Positions 47,882-58,698 of a stretch of DNA of 64,000 nt are shown here, one piece after another. The translations under genes were made by a program, and so were the position numbers. The notes beneath the pieces are model-generated. The model was not told the DNA's origin, ran no database searches, and worked only from the letters and a program-made list of their open reading frames with translations. The stretch's first letter is position 1, and each line of letters starts with the position of its first letter. Source of the DNA: Vibrio thalassae (GTDB lineage Bacteria > Pseudomonadota > Gammaproteobacteria > Enterobacterales > Vibrionaceae); NCBI RefSeq assembly GCF_900089835.1, contig NZ_OANU01000009.1, forward strand, positions 1-64,000, in the 5' to 3' direction.

Positions 47882-48331
47882 TTATTGTGCTTTCAGGGCT
47901 TTAATGGCAGCTGAAAGCGCAAATTCATAGCCTTGCGAACCCAATCCGCAGATAACACCTTGGGCAACATCAGACAAATAAGAATGATGACGGAATGTTT
48001 CTCGGGCATGAACGTTAGATAGGTGTACTTCAATAAATGGGATTGAAACCCCCAACAAGGCATCACGTAGTGCAACACTCGTGTGCGTGAAAGCGGCAGG
48101 GTTAATAATGATAAAGTCAGTATTGCCGTGCGCTGCGTGGATGGCTTCAATCAGCTCATATTCACGATTTGATTGGAGATGGGACAATTCAATGTCCGCG
48201 AGCGATGCTTGAACAGTTAGGTTATCAACGATTTGCGCTAGTGTTTCATTTCCATAATGACCGGGCTCTCTTAGACCTAGAAGGTTAAGATTTGGTCCAT
48301 TTAAAACTAGAATTCGTGATTTTGCTGCCAT
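47882..48331 (-). CDS. aroQ: Type II 3-dehydroquinate dehydratase
   Basis: Third step of the shikimate pathway: 3-dehydroquinate to 3-dehydroshikimate. 149 residues. Signatures [17 protein letters not shown] near the N-terminus (catalytic Tyr), [17 protein letters not shown] in the middle and [11 protein letters not shown]. Gene order aroQ-accB-accC is common in gammaproteobacteria. Confidence 0.97.
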   Translation of the reverse strand: MAAKSRILVLNGPNLNLLGLREPGHYGNETLAQIVDNLTVQASLADIELSHLQSNREYELIEAIHAAHGNTDFIIINPAAFTHTSVALRDALLGVSIPFIEVHLSNVHARETFRHHSYLSDVAQGVICGLGSQGYEFALSAAIKALKAQ

Positions 48332-48555
48332 AATGCTGCCATCTTCGGTTAACGTGAAATGAACGTGATTTACTTCAAGTCTACATAAAAAAATGAGGAG
48401 ATGAAAAGCTCATAACCATCATATTTTTAAAAATTGACCAAGATTATAGCTAATTCACAGCATTTAGCAGCAATTTACTGGTCTAATCACCTATTGTATG
48501 TCAGAAAAATTGCAACACAGAGCACATTTTGATGCCGCCTTGATAAATCATGATA

Positions 48556-48586
48556 CAAAAAAACCGCCCCAAAAGTGGGCGGTTTG
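48556..48586 (-). terminator. acs intrinsic terminator
   Basis: AAACCGCCC and GGGCGGTTT around CAAAAGT. On the minus strand the stem is followed by TTTTTTGT. It lies about 20 bases after the acs stop codon. Confidence 0.88.
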
Positions 48587-48606
48587 TTGATGAAGTGTCA
48601 AAAAAG

Positions 48607-50556
48607 TTAAGCGAGTTCGGCTTTTTCTGCGATGAGCTTATCGACCACACTTGGATCCGCGAGTGTCGAGGTATCACCGAGGTTGCTGGTATCACCGGTG
48701 GCAATTTTACGAAGAATACGACGCATAATTTTGCCAGAACGAGTTTTCGGTAGTGAGCCTGTCCAGTGAAGGACATCCGGCGTAGCAATTGGGCCAATTT
48801 CTTTTCTTACCCAATCTTTCACTTCTTTGTGCAGTTCTGCTGATGGGAACTCGCCGTCATTGAGTGTGATGTAGGCGTAGATAGCTTGACCTTTAATATC
48901 GTGTGGAATGCCAACAATGGCCGCTTCGGCAATTTTATCGAAGGCCACCAAAGCGGATTCGATTTCAGCCGTTCCCATACGGTGACCAGAGACGTTAAGC
49001 ACGTCATCAACACGACCCGTAATCCAGTAGTAGCCATCCTCGTCTCGACGAGCGCCATCGCCTGTAAAGTACATGCCTTTAAACGTCGAGAAGTAGGTTT
49101 GCTCGAAACGGTCATGGTCACCATACACGGTACGCATCTGTCCAGGCCATGAGTCTAGAATGACTAAGTTACCTTCGGTCGCTCCATCAATAATGTTGCC
49201 AATGTTGTCCACAAGGGCTGGCTGAACACCAAAGAATGGACGTGTTGCAGAGCCGGGCTTAAGTTCAGTGGCTCCTGGAAGCGGGGTAATCAGGATGCCA
49301 CCCGTTTCGGTTTGCCACCACGTATCAACAATGGGTGATTTCTCGTTGCCAATCGTCTTGTAATACCATTCCCAGGCTTCTGGGTTGATAGGTTCACCAA
49401 CCGAGCCCATGATACGCAGACTATCGCGGGTTGTACCTTTAATTGCTTCATCGCCTTTCGCCATCAAAGCGCGGATTGCCGTTGGCGCAGTATAAAGAAT
49501 ATTAACCTGATGCTTATCCACCACTTCACTCATGCGGCTGGTATCAGGGTAGTTTGGCACACCTTCAAATAGAATGGTTTTTGCGCCATTGGCCAGTGGA
49601 CCATAAACCAAGTAAGTGTGGCCGGTGATCCAGCCCACGTCAGCAGTACACCAGAAGGTCTCCCCTGGTTGATAATCGAAAACATATTTGAAGGTCATGG
49701 TGGCATACACGAGATACCCACCTGTGGTGTGAAGTACACCTTTTGGTTTACCAGTAGAGCCAGAGGTGTACAGAATAAACAGTGGGTCTTCTGCTTTCAT
49801 CTCTTCTGGGGGACAAACATCAGAAGCTTGCGCTGTCGCTTCATGCCACCACACGTCACGATGATCATGCCATTCAACATCACCACCAGTGCGTTTTAGC
49901 ACCATCACTTTGCTGATGGTTTTCACCTCTGGATTCGTCAAGGCTTCATCAACATTTTTCTTCAGTGGAACGGCTCGGCCGCCACGTACGCCCTCATCTG
50001 CGGTAATAACCACCTTGGCATCAGAGTCGATAATACGTCCAGAAAGTGCTTCAGGAGAGAAACCGCCGAATACCACTGTATGAACCGCACCAATACGAGT
50101 ACACGCTAACATCGCGATGGCCGCCTCTGGCACCATTGGCATGTAGAGACAAACGACATCACCCTTATGAACACCTTGCGCTTTCAGTGCGTTTGAGAAT
50201 TTACAGACTTCTTTATGAAGCTCATTGAACGTTAGTGTCTTATCATCTGCTGGGTTATCGCCTTCCCAGATAATGGCAACCTCATCGCCTTTGTCTGCTA
50301 AGTGACGGTCTGTGCAGTTAGCAGAGACGTTAAGAGTACCATCTTCAAACCAGCGAATATCGACGTGTCCTGTGTCGAACGAAGTCTGTTTAACTTTGGT
50401 AAATGGTTTAATCCAATCAACGATTTTACCATGCTCACCCCAGAAGGTTTCAGGATCGCTGACGGATTGTTGGTACATGGATAGGTAAGTGTCGTCATCC
50501 GCGTGAGTGTTTGTTTTAATATTTTCTTTAACCGGATAAACATGAACTTCACTCAT
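48607..50556 (-). CDS. acs: Acetyl-CoA synthetase
   Basis: High-affinity acetate activation: acetate + ATP + CoA to acetyl-CoA + AMP + PPi. 649 residues, typical. The AMP-loop reads [18 protein letters not shown] near 266-283, [10 protein letters not shown] near 413, and the regulatory lysine lies in [11 protein letters not shown] near 609. In V. cholerae this gene is activated by the CrbS/CrbR system, and a CrbS homologue is encoded at 54708 here. Confidence 0.97.
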   Translation of the reverse strand: MSEVHVYPVKENIKTNTHADDDTYLSMYQQSVSDPETFWGEHGKIVDWIKPFTKVKQTSFDTGHVDIRWFEDGTLNVSANCTDRHLADKGDEVAIIWEGDNPADDKTLTFNELHKEVCKFSNALKAQGVHKGDVVCLYMPMVPEAAIAMLACTRIGAVHTVVFGGFSPEALSGRIIDSDAKVVITADEGVRGGRAVPLKKNVDEALTNPEVKTISKVMVLKRTGGDVEWHDHRDVWWHEATAQASDVCPPEEMKAEDPLFILYTSGSTGKPKGVLHTTGGYLVYATMTFKYVFDYQPGETFWCTADVGWITGHTYLVYGPLANGAKTILFEGVPNYPDTSRMSEVVDKHQVNILYTAPTAIRALMAKGDEAIKGTTRDSLRIMGSVGEPINPEAWEWYYKTIGNEKSPIVDTWWQTETGGILITPLPGATELKPGSATRPFFGVQPALVDNIGNIIDGATEGNLVILDSWPGQMRTVYGDHDRFEQTYFSTFKGMYFTGDGARRDEDGYYWITGRVDDVLNVSGHRMGTAEIESALVAFDKIAEAAIVGIPHDIKGQAIYAYITLNDGEFPSAELHKEVKDWVRKEIGPIATPDVLHWTGSLPKTRSGKIMRRILRKIATGDTSNLGDTSTLADPSVVDKLIAEKAELA

Positions 50557-50740
50557 TGCTTCTCTCCTTGTGAATTGAGCTTTCTTGACTAGGGCTGAAC
50601 TAGATCGTGTATTAACTCTCGACTAGATTGGGTTTTTCAGCAATTAGACTTTAGGCTTAGTATTGGAAAGGTAGGCAAAATTAATGAGTTACAATTCCAT
50701 GTTAATGAGAGCTAAGTCGCATTCTAATGGATTGATGTCA

Positions 50741-51367
50741 TTAGCTCATCGGACGAAAGGGAGGAAGTGAGCCTCGCGTTAGCTTGAGATACACCATGGC
50801 GGCGGCTTTTGCATCCTCCAGCGCATTGTGTTTGTGGTAACTAGGAATCTGTAAATGTCGACAGATGGCCTCCAAACTCAGGTCAAAGTAGCCATTGGGA
50901 AGCAACTTGAGGAGTTTATCGTTGTAAATTTGACTGACTTCGATAAGTTCGTTGGGTAGTGGGAATCCGAGATGTTTTTTTGCAGCACGATCAAGGATTT
51001 TCTTGTCATATCGGATGTGATAGCCGATAAGAGGGCGATTACCGATAAAGTCTAGCAACGCTGATATCGCCTGTTTTTCGCTAATACCGTGTTTGAGTTC
51101 ATCGTGAGTAATATGGTGAATTTTCACTGCGTCTTCTCCTAGCGATTTCGGGGCAGACAAACGCACTTCAAATGGGTCACTAGTAATGATTCGGTTATCA
51201 ATGATTTTCGTTGCGGCGATGGTGACGATCTCTGCCACCCTTGGATCTAGGCTTGTGGTCTCGCAATCTAGGGACACATACTCATTGTGTATAGGGCGTG
51301 CAAACAAATACCGATGTATTGAGTGCCGTAAATGATAGCGCCAATAAGCTCTTGAAATCATGTTCAT
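50741..51367 (-). CDS. DnaQ-like 3'-5' exonuclease
   Basis: 208 residues. A DEDDh exonuclease: LDCETTSLDPRVAEIV (Asp and Glu), IGYHIRYDKKILD (second Asp) and HNALEDAKAAAMV (His and last Asp). Related to the proofreading subunit of DNA polymerase III, but a separate small protein. The ATG at 51367 starts 24 bases after the upstream gene; a GTG at 51424 would overlap it by 34 bases. It is found beside a DUF294 gene and acs in several gammaproteobacteria; the reason is unknown. Confidence 0.82.
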   Translation of the reverse strand: MNMISRAYWRYHLRHSIHRYLFARPIHNEYVSLDCETTSLDPRVAEIVTIAATKIIDNRIITSDPFEVRLSAPKSLGEDAVKIHHITHDELKHGISEKQAISALLDFIGNRPLIGYHIRYDKKILDRAAKKHLGFPLPNELIEVSQIYNDKLLKLLPNGYFDLSLEAICRHLQIPSYHKHNALEDAKAAAMVYLKLTRGSLPPFRPMS

Positions 51368-51390
51368 GGTACTGCTTTGCTCCGCTGAAG

Positions 51391-53217
51391 TTAGTGACGT
51401 ATTTGGTAGTGATATCCCAGCCACTGTTTGAATTTCTTCACGACATGGAATCCATGACGCAACAGATCTCGCTCTGGTCGCTCTAGGTCATTAAGTTGAA
51501 TCGCATTGCTCATGTCGTGATGTGATAACTGCTGTTGTAGCCTGAGTTTAAAGAGATGCTTAAGCGCCTCGGCCAAGTTTTCTGCGGTGGAGGTTTCCAA
51601 AACTTGCTTACTGACCAACTGCTCGATGCGCTCAAAGGTGTTGGTTTCGTTAATGCCATACTCAAGACTGATGGCGCGCACCCCATGAACGATTGGGAAG
51701 ATACCACCTTGTTTAACATCTACCCCTTGTTTTGATGATTTGACATTACCAAACAGGGTCAGAGGCACCGCAAAGTTGAGAGCTGGGCGAGTAAACTCGG
51801 TTAGGATGGTCTCTTGACCTTCCATTTGCTGCTGCAGGTGCTGTTTCACCGGCATTAATAACTCAAGGTTACCTGCGACGGCTCTCGCGTCAGCCAAAAT
51901 AGCGATTTCCAGAACACTTTCACTACTGGCGCTAGTGATGAGTTGATCGATACGATGTTTCCAGTCACTGATGGTATTGACCCAATGAGTGTTGCTGACC
52001 ATAACGTCACCAGGACAAAGCGGGTAACCGAGCCGAGCCAGTGTGTGATTCAACGCTTTGAGTGTCGCATCTTTATTGGGCCAATCTATGCCGTCTTCTA
52101 AGATAAGCGCATTATCTTGATCCGTTTTGAGGATTTGTTCTTTACGACCTTCTGATCCCATGACGATCAGACAACAGTGACCATGCACTGCTGGAGGGAG
52201 AATAAGTTCAAACGCACGTTCAATGATTTGCTCGTTGATAGCCGAAACCAGTTCCATCATAAATTGAGTTCGGATGCCGTTGGTCACGAGACTATCGACC
52301 AGTTGTTGCTGTCGATTAGACGCTAAAGCCAGTTCCTCTACACTGTTAGCTCTAGCGATACTCAACGACAGTACATGTGAGTGTGTGGAGAAGGCGCTGA
52401 GAATTTGGGTCATATCTAGCATACCCACTGCTTTTTTCCCCTCACAGACCATCAGTCGTTTTACCCGCTGGCGAGTCATTGTGACCATAGCATTGAATAG
52501 GAACTCTTCTTTATCGACATGGTGAACTGGAAAAGTAGCAATTTCACAGATCGGTGTGCTGTTAGGTCGGTTTTCTAACACGACAGCGTGGAGCATATTG
52601 GTACGAGTCACTATCCCGTAGGGGAGGGCATTAGGGTTGTGGTGCTGGGAGTCACTATTGAGGTTCAGCTCGATTAATGCGGCATCCACACCATGATTGA
52701 GAAGCTGTTGTGTGACGTCTGTAATGGTTAAATCCGGCCCGAGAATTAACGGTGGGTGATAGATGTCTTCGTCAACTTTAGTCAAGATGAATTCAGCAAG
52801 ATTTTGTTGCTTTTGCGCTTCTTCGATCAGTCGCTGACGAGTAGCCAAGCTATTGTCAAAGTAGGCAGCAAACTGCCCGTTGCTATGATAAAGCGATAAG
52901 AAGACCTCTTTAGGCAGCAAGTACACCAACGTATCTTCTAAGGCGACATAATTGTGTTTTACGTTATCACCAAGCAAAGCTCGGACATCAAAGAGATCGT
53001 CATAGGTATAGTGCGCAAAGACTTCTTGATTATGCTCGTCGCGTTCCTCGACAGAACCTTTAATAATGATGTGTAAACTGTCGCAGGGCGATCCGGCACG
53101 CAGCATGACATCTTTATCCCGAAAATAGGCCACATCCAAAGCGGTTCTTAGCTGATTTTTTTGTTGCTCGGTGAGTCTGTCGAAAGGGGGAGACGACATA
53201 TTGAATTTATCAGGCAT
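51391..53217 (-). CDS. cNMP-binding / CBS / DUF294 nucleotidyltransferase-like protein
   Basis: 608 residues with four parts: a cyclic-nucleotide-binding-like domain (about 1-130, DVMLRAGSPCDSLHIIIKGSVEE), a CBS pair (about 150-285), a DUF294 nucleotidyltransferase domain (about 300-450, with GSEGRKEQILKTDQDNALI resembling GlnD/polymerase-beta active sites), and a C-terminal helical DUF294 domain. It looks like a signalling protein that senses nucleotides and could modify a target. Co-oriented with the exonuclease gene and acs. The target is unknown. Confidence 0.85.
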   Translation of the reverse strand: MPDKFNMSSPPFDRLTEQQKNQLRTALDVAYFRDKDVMLRAGSPCDSLHIIIKGSVEERDEHNQEVFAHYTYDDLFDVRALLGDNVKHNYVALEDTLVYLLPKEVFLSLYHSNGQFAAYFDNSLATRQRLIEEAQKQQNLAEFILTKVDEDIYHPPLILGPDLTITDVTQQLLNHGVDAALIELNLNSDSQHHNPNALPYGIVTRTNMLHAVVLENRPNSTPICEIATFPVHHVDKEEFLFNAMVTMTRQRVKRLMVCEGKKAVGMLDMTQILSAFSTHSHVLSLSIARANSVEELALASNRQQQLVDSLVTNGIRTQFMMELVSAINEQIIERAFELILPPAVHGHCCLIVMGSEGRKEQILKTDQDNALILEDGIDWPNKDATLKALNHTLARLGYPLCPGDVMVSNTHWVNTISDWKHRIDQLITSASSESVLEIAILADARAVAGNLELLMPVKQHLQQQMEGQETILTEFTRPALNFAVPLTLFGNVKSSKQGVDVKQGGIFPIVHGVRAISLEYGINETNTFERIEQLVSKQVLETSTAENLAEALKHLFKLRLQQQLSHHDMSNAIQLNDLERPERDLLRHGFHVVKKFKQWLGYHYQIRH

Positions 53218-53448
53218 AAAAACGAGCTCCGTAACCGTGGTTATGCTGATAGTCTGGCAAAATTAACGACAAGCTCCAGACGACTTTAGTCGAATAGTAG
53301 CCATGTAAAACCTATGGCCTTTGATATAGGGAAATTCATTTCTATAAACAATTCCCTTTTTTGCAAAGGTTTCACATTGCATAATGGGCGCGATCTTATT
53401 CAGAGCATTTCTTAGCTCTCTTTCCTGTTGTTGTTTTAGGTTGCTACT

Positions 53449-54636
53449 ATGTTGAGTCCATCCCCATTCGCTTGGGTATCCCAATATTTATTTGGTTTCT
53501 TTTTTGCCTACGGAGTTTATCTGCCTTTTTGGGCGTTGTGGTTTGAGGACCAAGGGGTATCAGCCGCAGATGTTGGTATGTTGATGGGATTAGGCTTTGC
53601 CACTCGCTGTATTGCAAACCTATTGATTACCCCTCGAATTCACAAAGCAGAAAGTCTGCTACCAGCACTGCGCTGGGCAACGTTAGCGTGCACCATTTTT
53701 ATCGCTGCTCATCTAGCCGCGGGACCAAGTTTTATGATGCTAGCGTTGGTCACGGTCTTATTTAATCTCAGCTTTGGTCCTGTTGTGCCTTTGTCTGATG
53801 CGATGGCGAATTATTATGCGAATCGCGGTATGTTGGATTATGGGCGCACTCGACTTTGGGGATCTGTTGCCTTTATAGCGGGCTCCTCCGTCGTGGGTTA
53901 CTTAGCGTCTCAGTTTGGCGCCAATATGATTGTTTATACTGCGATTGCCGGTTTCGTGTTCTCTATGTTGCTGGTGATGCGTCATCCTGCGACGATGCCG
54001 ATTTCACAACACGAGGGTGATGCTGTTAGACCAAAACTCACCTTATTGTTAAAAGATTGGTCGGTGATACGCTTTTTGGTGCTAATTGCGCTTATTCAAG
54101 GAAGTCACGCTGCCTATTACAGCTTTAGCTCGATTTATTGGAAAGAAGCGGGGCATCCAGAAAGTCTCATCGGTTACCTGTGGAGCTTAGGTGTGGTATC
54201 CGAAGTTCTACTGTTTGCATTTAGTAAAAAGTGGTTTGCGGGTTGGTCGCTGCGCACCCTGTTTGTGATTTCTTCTGTGGGCGTTATGGTTCGTTGGGGA
54301 TTGACCGCTTCAACGACCGCGGTTGGTGCACTTGTAGTGATTCAATTACTGCATGGCGTGACATTCGCAATCGCCCATATTGCGGCGATTCAATACATTC
54401 AAAAGTCAGATGCCAACAAAATGGTGGCGTTGCAAGCACTGTATAATGCCATTCCACTTGGTGCATTTATCGCTCTGATGATGGCGGTCAGTGGTTGGGG
54501 TTACGAATTGTGGGGAGCCAAAGTATTCTGGGGGATGGCGGCGATGGGCTTTTTCGCACTGTTTATTAAAGTTGAGCCGAAAAATAGAGGCGTGCGAGAT
54601 ATCAACGAAAATTCTCAGCCTGAGCCACAGAATTGA
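53449..54636 (+). CDS. MFS transporter (HcaT / 3-phenylpropionate type)
   Basis: 395 residues with about 12 hydrophobic helices. N-terminal WVSQYLFGFFFAYGVYLPFWALWFEDQGVS and the following GLGFATRCIANLL are typical of the phenylpropionate-type MFS subfamily. The substrate cannot be read from the sequence. It starts 231 bases from the divergent DUF294 gene and is followed by crbS after 71 bases. Confidence 0.8.
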   Translation: MLSPSPFAWVSQYLFGFFFAYGVYLPFWALWFEDQGVSAADVGMLMGLGFATRCIANLLITPRIHKAESLLPALRWATLACTIFIAAHLAAGPSFMMLALVTVLFNLSFGPVVPLSDAMANYYANRGMLDYGRTRLWGSVAFIAGSSVVGYLASQFGANMIVYTAIAGFVFSMLLVMRHPATMPISQHEGDAVRPKLTLLLKDWSVIRFLVLIALIQGSHAAYYSFSSIYWKEAGHPESLIGYLWSLGVVSEVLLFAFSKKWFAGWSLRTLFVISSVGVMVRWGLTASTTAVGALVVIQLLHGVTFAIAHIAAIQYIQKSDANKMVALQALYNAIPLGAFIALMMAVSGWGYELWGAKVFWGMAAMGFFALFIKVEPKNRGVRDINENSQPEPQN

Positions 54637-54707
54637 GGCTGAACGTTTGTGAAATTTAGTGATAGCCCTTTAAATAATAGTTAAGGAATTTAAAGGGATA
54701 TCACAAC

Positions 54708-57700
54708 ATGCAAGGATGGGTAGTCGTCCCCGTCTCACTGGCGTATTTGGGAATTTTGTTTCTTATTGCTTGGTATGGAGACAGACAAAAAAAATGGTTA
54801 TCTAACTGGCGGCCATGGGTATATAGCCTATCTATTGCGGTGTATTGTACTTCGTGGACCTTTTACGGCACGGTAGGCCAAGCTAGTTCCAATCCTTGGG
54901 CATTTCTGCCCATTTATATCGCTCCCATTCTTGTTTTTACATTAGGCTGGCGCGTGATAGCACGCCTTATCCTCATCGCAAAGCGTGAACACATTACTTC
55001 TATTGCGGATTTTATCGCCGCACGTTATGGAAAATCTCAGGGCTTAGCGGTGGTGGTGACGCTTATCGCGGTAGCCGGAATCTTGCCTTATATCGCATTG
55101 CAGCTTCGCGGTATTACCATGGGGTTGGATGTTGTCGCACCGAATCTAGCGGATGAACTGGGCTACCAAGATCACCATATTTCATGGTTTGTTGTTGGCG
55201 CGCTCGCGATTTTTACTATGCTGTTCGGTACACGCCACATCGATAATACTGAGCACCATCGTGGCATGATGATGGCTGTTGCGTTTGAGTCAATCATCAA
55301 GTTAGTGGCATTCCTCGTTGTTGGCTTTTTCATTCTTTACTTGGCATGGCAGCGCCCAGATATCCATCTAGGTGAACTGGCATCAAATACCTATCAATCC
55401 CCCAATATACCTACCTTGCTGATTCATACCGGCCTGACCATGATGGCGTTCGTATGTCTGCCGCGCCAATTTCACACTATAGTAGTGGAGAATGAGTGCG
55501 CCCAAGACTTGCATACCGCAAGGTGGCTTTTCCCTGTCTATTTATTATTGATGGGTCTGTTTGTATTACCAATTGCTTGGGTAGGACAAGGTTTATTAAT
55601 GGGGACGTCTCCGGATACCTTTGTCATCAGCATACCCAAATTTGTAGAGGCGAATAATATTGCCTTATTGGCATTTTTAGGAGGGACATCAGCGGCGAGC
55701 GGTATGGTGATTGTGTCGACTATCGCCTTGGCTATTATGGTGTCGAATGATCTAGTGATGCCGCTATTATTGCGCCGAATTAAATTAGCACACCGCTCAC
55801 ATCGTCATTTATCAGGTCTGCTGCTCATTATTCGTAGAGCACTTATTTGTCTGTTGTTGTTTGGGGCTTGGGGGTTTTATCAGGCGCTAGACACAATACA
55901 CTCGCTATCGGCGATTGGCTTTTTGTCGTTTTCAGCCATCACCCAGTTTGCCCCTGCCTTGATAGGCGGAATGTACTGGCGTCTTGGTAATCGCAAAGGG
56001 GTGTATGTCGGACTGTTTGTTGGATTCGCAATTTGGCTGATTACGCTAATGAGTGAAACTGGGCTGCTGGCTGGCGATGCGACCAACAATCTACTTTTAC
56101 GAGTGATTACGCCGCCCGATATTCTTTCATCTCTGCATATTGAAAGTTCTGACTGGGGCATGCTGATCAGTGTTGTGTTGAATGCGATTTGCTTTGTAGT
56201 GATTTCACTGGCAACGCGTTCAAGCCTAACAGAAAGACTGCAATCGGCTTCATTTGTTGGCACTCCGCTACCTGAAAGTGAGAATCTGAGTTTATACCAA
56301 AGCCGAGTCACAGTGGCTGAACTGGAGATGCTCGCTTCTCGGTTTGTTGGCAGAACCAGAGTCAGAAGTGCATTTCGACAGTTCTGGAAGCAGCATGAAA
56401 AGCAGCCCTTACCCAATCAGCAAGCCTCTGCAGAGTTGATTCGTCATACCGAACGTGTGTTGGCTGGGGTGTTCGGCGCGTCATCGGCCAAACTTGTGTT
56501 AACGTCAGCCTTGCAAGGACGGAATATGCAACTTGAGGAGGTGGCGACCATTGTTGATGAAGCGTCGGAGCTTTATCACTTTAGCCGCGGCTTGTTGCAA
56601 GGCGCGATTGAACATATTGGGCAAGGTATTGCGGTAGTAGATAAGCAGCTTAGGCTGGTCGCGTGGAACCGCAGATACCTTGAGTTATTCAGCTTTCCCG
56701 AGGGTTTAATACAGGTTGGCAGGCCCATTGCCGATGTCATTCGTCACAATGCTGAGCAAGGGCTATGTGGACCAGGTGATCCTGATGAGCATGTTCTCAA
56801 GCGTATTCATTATTTAGAGCAAGGATCCCCTCATACTTCGTCTCGAGTGCGCTCCGATGGAAGCGTGATAGAAGTTCAAGGTAACCCTATGCCCGGTGGT
56901 GGTTTTGTTATGAGTTTTACTGACATTACCGTGTTTAGGGAAGCCGAAAGCGCGTTGCGTGACGCCAATGAACGGCTGGAAGAGCGAGTCATAGAACGAA
57001 CGCAAGAGCTAGAACAGCTCAATAAACGACTGGTGTTTGCTACTAAGAAGTCGGAATCAGAATCGCAATCAAAAATGCGCTTTTTGGCTGCTGTGAGTCA
57101 CGACCTAATGCAGCCTCTCAATGCGGCTCGCCTATTTGCTTCTTCTTTATCGGAGGCGAGTAAAGACGATGAAACACGTCAACTCTCTTCTCATATCGAG
57201 AGTGCCTTAGGGGCTGCAGAAGAGCTGATAGGCGATTTGCTCGATATCTCGCGTCTTGAATCAGGGAAGTTGCAGACTAACGTGCGAGGCTTTCAGTTAT
57301 CGGAAGTCTTTAATAACTTAAAAGCGGAGTTTAGTGCCATCTCTATCGGTCAACAGATCGATTTTTCTGTGGTGTCTTCATCGCTTATCGTCAAATCCGA
57401 TCCGAAATTACTGCGCCGTGTGCTGCAGAATTTTCTTACCAATGCCTTTCGATATAACCCTGAAGGCAAAGTGCTGTTGGGTGCAAGGAGAGTTAACGGA
57501 CGAGTAAGAATTGACGTTTGGGATGATGGTATTGGTATTCCTGAAGAGAAGCAAAAAGAGATTTTTAATGAATTCACTCGAGTAGACCAAGCGCGAGCGG
57601 ACCAAGGATTGGGGCTAGGGCTTGCGATATCACGTGGTATTGCAAGAGTGCTCAATCACCAGATATCGATGCGCTCTTGGCCAGATAAAGGGAGCGTGTT

Positions 57701-58133
57701 CTCGATAACGTTGGATTTGGCGACGGAGCTGGCACCGATTGCCGACAAAGCAAAAGTGGCACCAGATACAGGGTTAAGCCATCTCAAAGTGTTATGCGTG
57801 GATAACGAACCCGATATTTTGGTTGGTATGCAAACCTTATTAGCTCGATGGGGATGCGATGTTCGAACCGCATTGGATTTGGTTGCGAGCCTCAAGCATT
57901 TAGAGCAAGGATGGGAACCGGATGTCATTTTATCGGATTACCGACTGGACAATGGACGCACTGGGTTGGAGGTGCTTCAACAATTTAGGTTACGTATCGG
58001 TGATTCATTTAACGGCGTTATTATTAGCGCCGATAGAACCGAATCTATGCTTGAAGGAATTAAATCGAATGGCTTTAAGTTCATAGCTAAACCAGTGAAA
58101 CCACTAAAGTTGAGAGCTATGTTAAGTCAATAA
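54708..58133 (+). CDS. crbS: CrbS-type hybrid sensor kinase (SSS-STAC-PAS-HK-REC)
   Basis: 1141-residue inner-membrane sensor. The first 500 residues are a sodium/solute symporter-like domain with about 13 helices. A STAC-like linker (VAELEMLASRFVGRTRVRSAF), a PAS domain (near 625-740), a coiled coil, the phosphoacceptor His798 in AVSHDLMQPLNAARLF, the ATPase domain (DDGIGIPEEKQ, GLGLGLAISRG) and a receiver with Asp1077 in ILSDYRLDNG follow. In V. cholerae CrbS with CrbR turns on acs, the acetate switch. The cognate regulator gene is not in this window. Confidence 0.88.
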   Translation: MQGWVVVPVSLAYLGILFLIAWYGDRQKKWLSNWRPWVYSLSIAVYCTSWTFYGTVGQASSNPWAFLPIYIAPILVFTLGWRVIARLILIAKREHITSIADFIAARYGKSQGLAVVVTLIAVAGILPYIALQLRGITMGLDVVAPNLADELGYQDHHISWFVVGALAIFTMLFGTRHIDNTEHHRGMMMAVAFESIIKLVAFLVVGFFILYLAWQRPDIHLGELASNTYQSPNIPTLLIHTGLTMMAFVCLPRQFHTIVVENECAQDLHTARWLFPVYLLLMGLFVLPIAWVGQGLLMGTSPDTFVISIPKFVEANNIALLAFLGGTSAASGMVIVSTIALAIMVSNDLVMPLLLRRIKLAHRSHRHLSGLLLIIRRALICLLLFGAWGFYQALDTIHSLSAIGFLSFSAITQFAPALIGGMYWRLGNRKGVYVGLFVGFAIWLITLMSETGLLAGDATNNLLLRVITPPDILSSLHIESSDWGMLISVVLNAICFVVISLATRSSLTERLQSASFVGTPLPESENLSLYQSRVTVAELEMLASRFVGRTRVRSAFRQFWKQHEKQPLPNQQASAELIRHTERVLAGVFGASSAKLVLTSALQGRNMQLEEVATIVDEASELYHFSRGLLQGAIEHIGQGIAVVDKQLRLVAWNRRYLELFSFPEGLIQVGRPIADVIRHNAEQGLCGPGDPDEHVLKRIHYLEQGSPHTSSRVRSDGSVIEVQGNPMPGGGFVMSFTDITVFREAESALRDANERLEERVIERTQELEQLNKRLVFATKKSESESQSKMRFLAAVSHDLMQPLNAARLFASSLSEASKDDETRQLSSHIESALGAAEELIGDLLDISRLESGKLQTNVRGFQLSEVFNNLKAEFSAISIGQQIDFSVVSSSLIVKSDPKLLRRVLQNFLTNAFRYNPEGKVLLGARRVNGRVRIDVWDDGIGIPEEKQKEIFNEFTRVDQARADQGLGLGLAISRGIARVLNHQISMRSWPDKGSVFSITLDLATELAPIADKAKVAPDTGLSHLKVLCVDNEPDILVGMQTLLARWGCDVRTALDLVASLKHLEQGWEPDVILSDYRLDNGRTGLEVLQQFRLRIGDSFNGVIISADRTESMLEGIKSNGFKFIAKPVKPLKLRAMLSQ

Positions 58134-58294
58134 AATGTCAGAGAGAATGCGATTGTTATAGGTATGTCTTCTCTTTTTCTATATCTTTACTGAATATGTT
58201 GTTGCCTTTACCTTCATTGACAGACTCTTTACAGATGAGGCGGTAATCTAGATACCACTTACAGAGAGTCAGCCAGCAATAAAAAGGTGATTAC

Positions 58295-58630
58295 ATGAAA
58301 AAGTTAGCATTTATCACAGCATCATTAATAATGTCTTCTGCTGCAATGGCAGCGACCACGAGTATGGTGGGCGATACTGATTTCCGTACAGAAGGTTTTA
58401 ACACTAAAGAGCAAGCATATGAGGCTGGCTTCAAAATGGTAAACGATTTGAAATCTACCCCTTCTACCGATTTGGTTTATAAGCTTCGCGTTAATGAAAA
58501 TGACCTGCTGCGAAATTCCATTGAAGTTCAAGATGCTCAAGTCATCATAGAGGAGTTCGCTGATAACAGCAGCAACATCATGTATCGGGCTGTGATTGAT
58601 GTTGATTACTCATACAAAAAGCGCTCATAA
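58295..58630 (+). CDS. DUF3316 small exported protein
   Basis: 111 residues with a signal peptide (MKKLAFITASLIMSSAAMA). The mature part of about 92 residues has no cysteines and a mixed alpha/beta pattern, with EQAYEAGFKMVNDLKS and ends in a basic patch. This fits the DUF3316 family of small Vibrio periplasmic proteins, of unknown function. It has its own promoter space and a shared terminator. Confidence 0.78.
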   Translation: MKKLAFITASLIMSSAAMAATTSMVGDTDFRTEGFNTKEQAYEAGFKMVNDLKSTPSTDLVYKLRVNENDLLRNSIEVQDAQVIIEEFADNSSNIMYRAVIDVDYSYKKRS

Positions 58631-58643
58631 GTTTGACGTTAAC

Positions 58644-58676
58644 AAAAAAGCCACCGCATTTTGCGGTGGCTTTTTT
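58644..58676. terminator. Bidirectional terminator
   Basis: AAAAAAGCCACCGCA and TGCGGTGGCTTTTTT are perfect 15-base complements around a short loop. It ends both the DUF3316 gene and the convergent symporter genes. Confidence 0.92.
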
Positions 58677-58698
58677 GTTATAGCTTAAGAGAATGATA

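Noticed and set aside
53263-53484. 73-codon minus-strand frame between the DUF294 and MFS genes
   Set aside because: Lies in the divergent promoter region, overlaps the MFS start and lacks a ribosome site.
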